From Phaseolus vulgaris (Eukaryota > Streptophyta > Magnoliopsida > Fabales > Fabaceae), in assembly GCF_000499845.2 (NCBI RefSeq), contig NC_023757.2:39229162-39293161 (forward strand): 64,000 nt of DNA, read 5' to 3'. The notes beneath the pieces are model-generated. The model was given only the letters and a program-made list of their open reading frames with translations, had not been told where the DNA came from and searched no databases. Made by a program: the position numbers and the translations under genes. Every line of letters begins with the position of its first letter. Within the stretch, counting starts at the first letter, position 1. This document shows positions 24,561-36,141 of the stretch, one piece after another.

Positions 24561-27500
24561 ATGGGCTTCGTTTTCGGAGTGGTGGTCGGAATTGTGGTGG
24601 GCCTCGGCATCATAGTAGGCTTCGTCCGCTGCGAGAATGCTCGGGCCGCCCAGCGCTCCCAGCTCGCCACCACCATCGCCGCCTTCGCCAGGATGACCGT
24701 CGAAGATTCTAGAAAGATCTTGCCGCCTCAGTTCTACCCTTCCTGGGTCGTTTTCTCTTCCAGCCAGAAGTTGAGCTTTCTTCTCTCAACACGTACTTTC
24801 TATAACTCGTCGTCTCAAATTCGGTCTTGGACTCACGCTGTTGTGTTATTGTTTTCAGTTGACTTGGCTTAACTCGCATCTCACCAAGATCTGGCCCTTT
24901 GTTAATGAGGTAGCTCGTGGATCATGCTTCAGATGTGGCTTTCGTGGTGGTTGTTCATTTTTTTTTGTTTTTTTGTTCATGCGTCGGTTTTGCTAGGCTG
25001 CTTCTGAGCTCATAAAGACGTCGGTGGAACCCATTCTTGAACAATATAGACCCGTGATTTTGGCTTCTCTCAAGTTTTCCAAGTTTACACTTGGTACTGT
25101 GGCGCCACAGTTCACAGGTCCGTTCGATCCAATTGCTTTGGATTTTTGGCAATCCGCATTTCCTATGGTGCAATTGATACTGTTGTCATCTGACTGGTTC
25201 CCCTCCTTTTCGTTGAATAAAAGCTTAGATAGTGCTTACTTAGAAGTATTTGTGATTTGTCAACAGTCTAAGACTTGTTCACTTTAATTTGATTTCCCTT
25301 TTTGATTTCTTTAGCTGGGTTTGGACTGTAGGGGAACTGGTTTGCAGTGCTGAGTGGAGTGGAAACCGCGTAGATATGAAATGGGACCGCATACAATATA
25401 TATTTTCTTAGTAAAACAAAAATGTAGATGAATTATCGTGAACCAACTATGCTAAAAGTTCAAGAGCAGACACATAAATGATTTGATACTTGTATAACAC
25501 GCGTAACATATTTTGAAAATAGGACAACTAGATTTCAGTTTTTGCACCAACCCTACGAGCTTTTACCTCTGCTTCTATGACATTAAAGTGGGTTTCTCTA
25601 ATTTCCACCATTGGTCAAGCATAATAGAAATGGTAGCCTTTCCATTGTGCTTCTATTTTACCATTCCTATTTTTAGCTGCCCCAGCCCAGGAGGCATGCC
25701 TTCAAGCTCGTATCTTTAATTGCATAGAATCCTAACAAGTTCAAACTTGAGGTTATTTATTGTTCCCTTGCTTCTAGCTTATGCAAAAGTAGTTACACAA
25801 GTGGTTTCTTCTGTTTACTCATTTCAGGCCATCATTTTTACTTTATTAAGGATCTCTACTCAATTTTTTTGACGTCATACATTTCTTTGGAGCTTCTGAT
25901 TTGTTGATGTTCTTTTTTAGGTGTGTCTATAATTGAGGATGGAGGGGATGGTGTTACAATGGAGCTAGAAATGCAATGGGATGGGAATCCAAGTATTATA
26001 CTTGATATTAAAACTCTTCTTGGTGTTGCACTACCAGTGCAGGTACCTCTTTCAACTTTTTACTGCCACTGCATGTGTGGTTACTTGTTATTATCAGTAT
26101 CTGGTTAGATGCTATAAATGGATCAGTTGCTCAGGTTATTGTATTAATATTCCCCCTGTCCTTATCTTTGAAGTCTCCAAGCCAAACTGTGCCTTTTCTT
26201 TTCACTAAAATTATTGTAAGACCCGAATTCTTCCAATTTAACAAGAGATCTTATCCAATTAGCTCCTAAACTGAATATTATATTGGATTTGCTTGTTCTT
26301 TTATATTTCATTAGTGGCACCCCATTGATATGAACTATGAGAATAGAAGACCATTTGACTAGGTGAAGGAAAAATTCTCTTCATCCTTTGCATTATTATT
26401 AGCATGCATAAAAAAGCATGGAATGTTTGTGAGTAAAAGCTTTCTGATTAGAAATCAGTAATTTTTTGCTTAAGTAATATACATTAAGTTTGTGAGGTTT
26501 ATTCTTTGAAAGAATATACTTGATTTTGTGATCTCATACTCCCTTTTCAGGTAAAAAATATTGGATTTACTGGTGTTTTTAGGTTGATCTTTAAGCCTTT
26601 AGTTGATGAATTTCCTGGTTTTGGAGCTCTTAGCTATTCTTTAAGGCAGAAGGTATGATATCTCTTCTTCAATCAGATAATTTCCTACTCTTCTCAGTGC
26701 ATCTACATTAGGACAAACTTTCAATGTATATATTCTTTTTTTTTGTCTTATAATGGGGACAAACACTCTCTTAAGGTCATTTTTAATTAAACCAACCAAA
26801 CATGTTATATGTTTTGCGAGATCTAGACAAATAATTGTTAAAACAGTTGCTTAGTCTCATGGATAGAATGTGATTGATTTAGATTTGTATTTAATTATTC
26901 TTGCATATTAGGTGAATTGATGGTTACAGTTACTAATTATGGAAATGGTTCCTGTCCTCGTAGTATCTCTCTCTTCAATGTGCTCTAATACAGCCACATG
27001 CAATGCCCTCCTTCTCACATTTCTTTATGCATGCCTGTAACACTTGTCAAGCCATATTTCTGTAAAGAAATTAAACCTCATGAACGGTACCACATGTAAT
27101 ATATTTAATCATTTCAGAAAATTTTAAATTTCAGAAAAAGTTGGATTTTACTCTTAAAGTCATCGGCGGCGACATTTCAGCAATCCCTGGATTATATGAT
27201 GCAATTGAGGTCTGGACTACTCCCATTGTCTGTTAATGATACCCATTTGTATCTTTTCATGATTCTTTCTTTGCTTTAGCTTAACATATCTCTGACTCTG
27301 ATGATGAATATGTCATGTTAATCGCCAGAGCACACTATGTTATTTGAAAGCTTTTTCGGTATTGATGCAGAAACTTGTAACTTTAAATTATTTTTGTCTT
27401 CTAAGTAGATGTTATGTTTTTTTATTACCCTTTCATTTATAAAAACCATGACACAAAACTAATACACAGCATGTAAATGTTCGTTAAAGAATTAATTATA

Positions 27501-30500
27501 TCAGCTCCAGTAGATTTTTTAACTGTGTCATTCAATTTTTATTTATTTACCATTTATTGAAGTTTGATAGAAGATTTTTTTCATTCTTCACCATTGTTTG
27601 GAAAAAATGGCCATAACTTCACATTCATTTTACTTTGGTTGGTTAGAGAAAAGCCTATTGCCCTGAAGTCAATTTTTGTAACTGAAGTTCAGCTTTACTC
27701 ACCAAATATCATTACTGCTAAGTATTAGTGAAGAAATAAAGGTAGGTTTTCATCTCACTTTTTTTTTAATAAAACATTCCAAAGGTTTTTTTTTTTTGTA
27801 TTAACTTGTTAAATTAAATTATGAAAGATGTTGAATTATGAATGTGAAATTTAAATTATAAACATGTAGCTTTTATAATTGCATCCCGATTCCTCTCCAT
27901 CAATTTTCCCATCTTCAACCTTTTTTCATCTCTTCATTGTTAGAACACGTTATCTGTACAATTTGAGTATTAAGTTAGAAAATCTAGACCACTGAATTTG
28001 TGCATATATTTGCAACATGTGAGTTTATTTTTAAGTTTGTACTCTATGTCAGGTATTTTTGTCATTCTAAGTTTGTGAAATCTTTTGAAATGAACTTTTA
28101 AGTGTCTATATAAACAATATTTTGTCCGTATGAGGCGTTTTATGTAATTGTTTTCTTTCATATGTAGAAAATGTAAATAAAATCATTATGGTGTTCATTC
28201 CTCTATGTTTACATGTACCTCTGTTACTTTTGCTGCTTATATATATTTGGTACTGCGCCATCTTTCATATCATTTATAAAATTTATTATTGTAATGTACT
28301 ATATTTAATCTTTCATAAACAGAATAATCACCTGAGCTTATTATGATATGAACCTCGAGAAAACCAGTTCACAAAGGCTAGTCATTGTAGTTGGAGAGTT
28401 TAAGATTTACTAACCTGGCACTTTAATCCTATACATACAGTATAAGTGCCACACCTTACAACTTACAATTGGATTTTAATTATGCCACTGCAGTTTACAG
28501 CTCCAGTGCAGTTAGAGAGTTTAAGATTTATAAACCTTGCACTGATCCTATACATACAATGAGATTGAGTCTCACGCCTACAATTGGATTTTAATCATCC
28601 CGCTGTGCTTTACAGCTCCAGTGCCCGTACAAATTGATGCCACCACTTGCGCCTCTTGTTTGAACTTGATAGACATAAACATGGTGGAAAGTTCTGATAC
28701 CAATTAATAGTATTAACTTTGAGAGACCCTCTTGTAGTTGGAGAGCCCAATGCCTTACAAACTCCACGGTGTCCACATTAGAATCCCATGCTTTCATTGC
28801 GGGACAAAAGTCCCATACCTTTCAATTGGATCCCAACATGTTCCTATTTCTTTTTTATGCCTTTTGTCCCTTTCTCTCTAATTAGATGAATTAGTTAAGT
28901 TTCTGAAATTCAGATGTTTAATAATGATTAGGTCTTTTAAATTATTACAGGGGGCAATTCGTGATGCTGTTGAAGATTCTATTACATGGCCTGTGAGAAA
29001 AGTTGTACCCATCTTGCCTGGAGATTACAGGTAAATCAATCACAGTTTTTTTTCTTCTTCTGGTTCTTATGTTAAAAATTAGAGGGTTTAGATGTTGAGG
29101 GAGGAAGAAAAATACTCAGAATAATAAAATTATGTTGACATTGGTGTGAAGGATATGATTCACAATACAAACCGTTAAGTCCATGACCCTATTTACATTA
29201 ATAACGTTCTCTCTTCAACAACCACAAAATACTTTACTCCTAATCCAAATTAAATTACACCAGAACTAGGAATTACTGAGAGACCATCTGAGATACTCCG
29301 TTTCATAAGATACAAAACAAATTATGTGATAATTTCTAAATATTCAAATGAATTTTTGATCACGGGACTACTTTCACTATGGTCTCAGCTGATTAAATAA
29401 CAGGTTTTTATTTTGAACCTCACAGCTTTATTTTCTTGTTCAGTGATTTGGAGTTGAAGCCTGTGGGTATATTAGAAGTAAAGCTTGTGCAAGCAAAGGA
29501 ATTAACAAACAAGGATATCATTGGAAAATCAGATCCATATGCTGTCGTATACATACGGCCTCTACGCGACAGAATGAAGAAAAGCAAGACAATTGTATGT
29601 TAGTTTCTTTTTCCTCTCTATATCTTCCTAGAGAAGTTATTGGATTTCAGTTATGGAAGAAATACCTAATTTTGTTTTATCCCTCCAGAACAATGATTTG
29701 AATCCAATTTGGAATGAACACTTTGAATTTGTTGTTGAAGACGTGTCCACTCAACACATAACTGTGAAAGTTTATGATTCTGAGGGGTTACAGTCATCTG
29801 AATTGATTGGTTGTGCTCAGCTACGACTTGATGAACTTCAACCTGGCAAAGTGAAGGATGTTTGGTTGAAGTTGGTCAAGGATCTGGAGATCCAAAGGGA
29901 TAACAAGAACAGAGGGCAGGTGAGAAATACATGCATGACTTGCTATGTTGAAACTGTTGAAGGCTTGAAGATTCTTGGTTAAGGAGAGATATTTTTGTTG
30001 ACTTTAGAGTTTACCTTTGAACCCCCACTAACAATAATAATGCTTAGCTATCCTGTGTTTTCTGAAAATAGGTTAGCAAAATGCAATCATTTTAGTGGCA
30101 TACCTAGAGCTGGATAAAGCTGAACTTGAAACACTTATTTGTCATATATCTCCTATTTGCACTTCTATTTGAAATTACGGTTTCAAATTGGTCATTTGCT
30201 AAAATTATTATATAACTAAATATTTAAAGTCTAAGCATGAAAGCACATACACATATACGAAAGTATAGGATGAATGCAAGTGCATCATTCAAAAGGTAGT
30301 GTGGTTCCTGGTGTCAAGTCAATCAAGCTTTGTCATCAAGAGGGGCTTTAGGTTAGGCTGGTCTTATTCACGTTATGCCCCTGTTGATATAAAAGAAGTG
30401 GTTATTTTTTTTTTTTTCATTCTATAATATTAAATTTTAATTCCTGAAAGTACTGTTCAAACTTCAATGTTGTCAGTAGGTGGTATTGATTTGAACCCTA

Positions 30501-33500
30501 TGTTTGACAAAACCAACTTCTCTCTTGAAGTGTAGGTGCTTTGAATTTCATGGATCAAAAGTACCAGTAAATATGGATTTATAATAATTCCCTAGTTTGT
30601 ATACAATTGTGAACATATTTTCAATTGTATGGATGGTATAATAAAGATATTTGCTTCTTTGTTAAACCTGTTTGTATTAGCTTATTTTGAGTTGAACATA
30701 ACTTGTAATCATAATTTTGTTGGGAGACTTTAGAACAAGGTCAAACTTTCGCTTGATTAAGTGAAATATGTTGTAAGATGGAGGATAGTAGGCATAATAA
30801 TGCGGTTAGGCATAGCAAAAGTGTGACTCAGTCTCCTTTGCGGTATAGGAACAGTTAATAATAATATGTGTAGTGGGGGAAGAGGTTTGGGGGCGTGATG
30901 TATTTTGTGAACTTCTCTCTCTCTGTTGCCTTTGACTTGTCTCTTATCTCTGTATTGTAATTTTGTAAATTCTGTACTGCAATTTCTTGTTTTATTTTGG
31001 TGTAATTCCTCACAACGGGCTGATAATTACCACTGAATATAAATTATCGAGAGGAATTCTTCACTTGTGTGCTTTCTACGTTTTCACACTGTCAGAAGAT
31101 ATTGAATTTACAGGAACCAATTAAATCTGACTTGTTACATTATTGTTCTTTCTGCTTAGGTACACTTGGAGCTCTTGTACTGTCCATATGGCATGGAGAA
31201 TAGCTTTACAAACCCATTTGCTCCCAACTACTCAATGACGTCTTTGGAAAAGGTTCTTAAAAATGCAACGAAGGGAATGGAGTCTAATGGAAATGAAAAT
31301 GCAGCTACCCCGAAGAAAAAGGAGGTTATTATTAGAGGAGTCCTTTCTGTTACTGTAATATCGGCTGAAGACTTGCCCGCAACAGATTTCATGGGGAAAT
31401 CCGATCCTTTTGTTGTTCTTACCTTGAAGAAAGCAGAAACAAAAAATAAAACCAGGGTATTCGCAGTTTTGTGGTTAAATTAATTATCAACATATTATGA
31501 ACTTGGCCTAAAAGTTTGTTAATTTCTCAGGTTGTGAATGACAGCTTGAATCCAGTTTGGAATCAAACATTTGACTTTGTTGTAGAGGATGGATTACATG
31601 ATATGCTAATTGTTGAAGTTTGGGACCACGACACATTTGGAAAGGTAAATTATTCGCTTTATGTTGAATTTTGTTTCTAATATTATCTTTTATTTATTGT
31701 CTTGATGATTTCAAGTGAATTAGTATTGAATTTTAACATAAATTATGTGGAGTGCCAATTATATGTTAACAAAATAACTTAACGGAGGTTAGAAGAAGTC
31801 TATGGATGTGTCAATTTATGGGCCTCAACTATTGAATTAATGAAACTGTTGGGCGTTTCTACGTTAGATAATGTGGGAAATGAGTAAGGGCAAAAATAAA
31901 GATTTGGGTTGTAGCAAAAGCAACACTGCTCATATGACAAAGAGGGTGGGAAGGAAAGGTAATGGAGAGACATCAAGTCATTGAATGGGGTGGAAGGACA
32001 TTCGGTCATTGAGCGATTTTAGATAGGCAGGCTTGAAAGAAACACCCCTATAAATATTATATGATACTTAATACTTTTCACTCAACCATTTACATCTTCT
32101 CCCATTCTAAATAATTTATAGCATTTATTGTAAAATGAAATAAATAAATTTAAAGAGTCTCACACGTAGGAACCGAGATAATATTAAACATCATTAAAGC
32201 GACAATATATTTAAGATTAAATTACCCATACCTCTTTATTCGGTGGGTGTTTTTCAAAATCCTTGCTATATTTTAAATTTACACAAACCTCTCCTTTTGT
32301 AAATATGATACTGTAGAAGATCTATCTAATATAAGAATTCAATAGGTTCTTAATTCTTTAGTGGATCGTATATTTATGGTTAATTACTTCAGTAGTAGAA
32401 TCTAATTTGAGTTTTTAACTTAGCTTTACTAGGTCTCATTTATCTCCTCTCAAAAATCCCTATTTCACTTTACTTTTTTTTTTTTAGAATAGTTAAGCGA
32501 CCTTGCTTATTTCTTATCTAAGTAACTTTTATAAAAACTTCAAGGTGTCATTTACTCCAATGATATCTATAAGTTGCCTGCCTTTAAAAATAAATACAGG
32601 TAACCCCATTGGAGGTGCTATTAAGTTTAACTTTTAATAGAACACTTTGTAAAGTTATTAACCACTGAAATAATTATTTTTAATATAATCATGAAACTAA
32701 CCTTGGTAATTTTATACTTCTAAATATGATAAATCTCACTTTTTTTTTATAAATGTATAATATTTATTCTAATGCAGTAAAAAATTGAAATTATCAGGTA
32801 CTTATATATAAATTTAAAAAACCGTTAAAGTAACACAAGATTTATCGACAAAAGAAGTTATAGTTTCATATCTTTGAATAAAGGTAAGCAATGTCAAAAT
32901 AACAACAATAATAATAATTACCGCACACTAATAAGTTCAGCCCTGGTGACTGGTTGGTTGTGTTGGAGTTAGAAGAACAGATTTTTGTGCATATATGCAA
33001 GGGGAAAACCTCGTACTACTACTCACAGACTTTTGCAAAGCGCGAAACCTGTGGTGTGACATTAGGATATGTTATGTTACTTCAATTTAATTAGATGGAT
33101 AAAATAATTTTTTGCTTATTTTTGTAGGATTAAATATATTTTCTCAATTTACTTTACTTTTTTTCATTATTTAACTACTGAAAATTGGATCTAATAAATT
33201 AGTTTTGATCCGTTTGAATTCCTGAATCAAACAATTCTTCAATCGTGTTGGTTTGATTGAGACTTGTTAGAAAGTTTTTTCGCATTTAAATTGAAACCAT
33301 CTAATTAATTTTGATTAATTCGGATATTATTCTCCTCCAAAACAAACCAAAGACCCTTTACACACTAGTTAAAGGAGAGACTTACATTTAGGTCTGTTCC
33401 GGTGGGCATATTGGGAGATCTTCCACCTCAATCCTTGAAATATGACTTGTGTATATTGAACAATTTCATTTAATGTCATCACTACTATCAAATCAATATT

Positions 33501-34587
33501 ATTGTTTTTAGTATCACTGTTATAACTAATATTGCTGTAACTTCTACCCATTATGATTACTAACAATCTCATCATGATATTTTTGCCACCACCTTTATTG
33601 TCATAATACATGTTGTGACTACTATAACTCTTACCTCATCACGGTTGTCGTTACCACGACATTGACACTGACACTATCGCTGTTTACACTAGCACCCAGT
33701 ATCACTATCTTCACTGGCCTCCCTGTAAATTCCACCACTTTTCTACGAGGGTAATTTTTATGTTCTAGGTTTTCTGGTGTGCACTATAGTTTGCAGGCTT
33801 ATTATTATTATTATTCATTCTTTTTCCTATCTCAACCTATTTTCTTCTTTTGTCCACCGAACAAGCCGTTTTTGAAAATAAGACGTTCTGTAAGGTTTAA
33901 AAAATAGGATACTGTATAGAGTCAAAACTTGTATGAAGCTCAATTTTAATTCATCATAAAGTAACGGCAAACTATTGACTAAAAGTCCATGAAGTGTATC
34001 ATAAAGAATTAGATTGAGGTAACGGTTAGGAAATACTAATCAAGTAAGAGTTGAAAATATTATTAAAAATCTAAATATAAGTTGAAAATGTTATATTGAG
34101 GAGAAATGAGAAAGTTGAGTAGTGCATAAAAGAAAAAAAAACACAAGGCTAAGATTTAAGGTTTTGGGTTAGAAACAGTGTTATACTTTCTCATATGTTT
34201 ATTCATATCTAATTGGCGTCTCAATCTCCCAATCTAGAAAAAAAATTAAAATTCCATTTTCTCAGTCTACTAATCTTCTCACTTTAAGGGATTTTATAGA
34301 TGGTTGAAATTGTGTCAGTTTGTGAAAGTTTTAAAAATAAATGTAATTTGTATAAGAAAGAAATAGGGTAGAGGTTAAAGTTAAAGTGTATTGGATCGTT
34401 CAGTTCTGATGGTTTGTTGTTTCCGTCCGGAATGGTGCAGGATTATATGGGGAGGTGCATATTGACGCTTACTAGGGTAATACTGGAAGGAGAGTACAGA
34501 GAACGTTTTGAGCTAGATGGTGGCAAATCTGGGTATTTGAATTTGCATCTCAAGTGGATGCCGCAACCAATTTTCCGTGATGCCTAA
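24561..34587 (+). CDS. SYT5: Synaptotagmin-5, SMP/C2-domain tether (12 exons, 566 aa)
   Basis: Exons: 24561-24770, 24859-24909, 24997-25117, 25921-26042, 26551-26652, 27135-27209, 28951-29030, 29444-29594, 29689-29919, 31160-31456, 31531-31644, 34441-34587. The joined CDS is 566 codons plus TAA, close to Arabidopsis SYT5 (about 560). Domains: an N-terminal membrane anchor (residues 2-22, GFVFGVVVGIVVGLGIIVGF), an SMP lipid-transfer domain (about 66-252, with SWVVF, WLNSHLTKIWPFVNEA, PVRKVVPILPGDYS), C2A (about 262-375) and C2B (about 437-550). C2B keeps the calcium-binding aspartates (ATDF, KSDPF, VWDHD). C2A has VYDSE where the second loop usually carries DxD, so calcium binding there may be weak. 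Arabidopsis SYT5 sits at ER-plasma membrane contact sites. All junctions are GT-AG except the first donor, which reads AAG|TTGAGC; every alternative donor nearby breaks the frame. The last intron is 2.8 kb. Confidence 0.9.
28390..28624. repeat. Tandem duplication (~115-120 bp unit) in SYT5 intron 6
   Basis: Two diverged head-to-tail copies, 28390-28510 and 28511-28624, share gagagtttaagattta near the start and acaattggattttaat and tttacagctccagtgc near the end. Confidence 0.8.
28625..28838 (-). mobile_element. Fragment of a short-LTR retroelement in SYT5 intron 6
   Basis: On the minus strand a segment starts TGTTGGGATCC (28838) and runs about 130 bp. It is followed by attggtatcagaac (28704-28691), which matches the plant initiator-Met tRNA primer-binding site TGGTATCAGAGC with one change. 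That order (LTR, then primer site) fits the 5' end of a copia-like or TRIM-type element inserted antisense to the gene. No coding part or second LTR was recognised. The LTR end does not show the usual CA, so the call is tentative. Confidence 0.45.
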
Positions 34588-36141
34588 ATTTTCCATCCAC
34601 CTTCGCACATCTTGTATCGTATCTTAATTGTAGTTTATACTTCGGAAATGTATATACTTGTCAAACACAATAAGGATATACGAATTTTTCTATCATATTA
34701 TTTTCCATCACCCGTCATTTATTAGTATTCAAATGTAAAATCAACAGCCTGTGGTTGCGTAGTTGTTAGTTTTTGTTGCTTTTATCATCTGCCTTGCTCG
34801 AAATAAATTATCTAGCATAGTTAGATGTTATTGAAGTAGCATTAATTGCACTAAGTAAATATGAATATGGTAAAAAATGTTAATTCCATGCTCGATGACT
34901 ATTATCTGAAAAAGAAATATTTGAGCCATTTTTATTACTTTTATTGTATTAAAATTATATATAAAAGGTTCAGATATAATCTTTACATTTTACTGCTCAC
35001 CCAAAGTTTATTCTTAGCTTTATACAGAACATAATTATGTTCTGGTTTCTCGTGTCAAATATTATTTAATGTCATGGCAAATACGTGGCTTGATATAAAT
35101 GTCATTGTGCTCTATTTTTAAATTTGAACTGTATTTATGCTTTGGTCTCAATACCTAAAATATTAGTTTCTAAAGGACTTTTTTTTTTTTTTTATATTTT
35201 AGTCCCTAACAACAATTTTCCTTTTTTTTCCCAATCAACACCACCATTTTTTCTTTCTTTAAATTTTTTTACATAAACGAATTTCCATTAGTATGAAATA
35301 CAAATTAAGAAAATGTCCTCATGTTCAACTTACCATAGGTTATCAGATTATGAGGATTTGATATACAATATTTTACGAACTAAATTATTTAGTTCCATGA
35401 GTTTATCGATTCTGGAATTAACCGACAAATTACAAAAAACCAAAATCTGACTTGTAATAGAGCACTACTAATGAAAAACACGATGAATAAAAAAGCATAA
35501 AGTAAAAAATGGACCAGATAATTTATAATAATAAAATGAATTCAATTTGTTCTGTCCCTGAACCAAATTCGTAATTTTTTTTACTGAAAATATATTTTCA
35601 AAAACTTTTGGATCTCTATCCTTACTCAATTTCATAAGTTTGAATAGAATGAAAAATCGACCAAATAATGTAAGTTTTTGTTTATATATACATCAGAAAC
35701 AGAAAGAACTAGACAAAGGAATTGAACCTTAATATGAGAAACCCCCATTTTATTGGGAATATAAGATTAAGTTTCGAGTGAGAATATAAGAAATGAGAGT
35801 ATAACGATATCATAATGTAACTGTCCATTGAAATTAGAAAGACAGTGTTTTAAGATAGTTAAAAATAATTTCTTCCAAAAAAGGTTAATTAATTTTTGTG
35901 GCTCAAAATATAAATTATGTGATTTTCTTTTGTTATATAAGAAAAAAATGTTGACCTGACATAACACAACGCTTTGAAACGGAAGCATAACAATATGCGG
36001 ATAATATCTCATATTTTTCCTTCTGCTAAAAGCAAGTTCATTAAATACTCTTTAGAGTACATAAAGGCCAAATACATATAACATTTCCATGGTCTTTCAT
36101 TTTGCCCACTCCCAAGGGGCACACTGCTTCAAAGTTCCGAA
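34588..36141. other. Convergent intergenic region between SYT5 and PAP26-A
   Basis: It contains the 3' ends of two converging transcripts and about 1 kb of AT-rich spacer. No open frame with family motifs was seen. Confidence 0.6.

Noticed and set aside
30719..31100. Possible LTR in SYT5 intron 9 (tgttgggagacttt ... cacactgtca)
   Set aside because: It looks LTR-like in composition, but no primer site, polypurine tract, target duplication or partner LTR could be seen.
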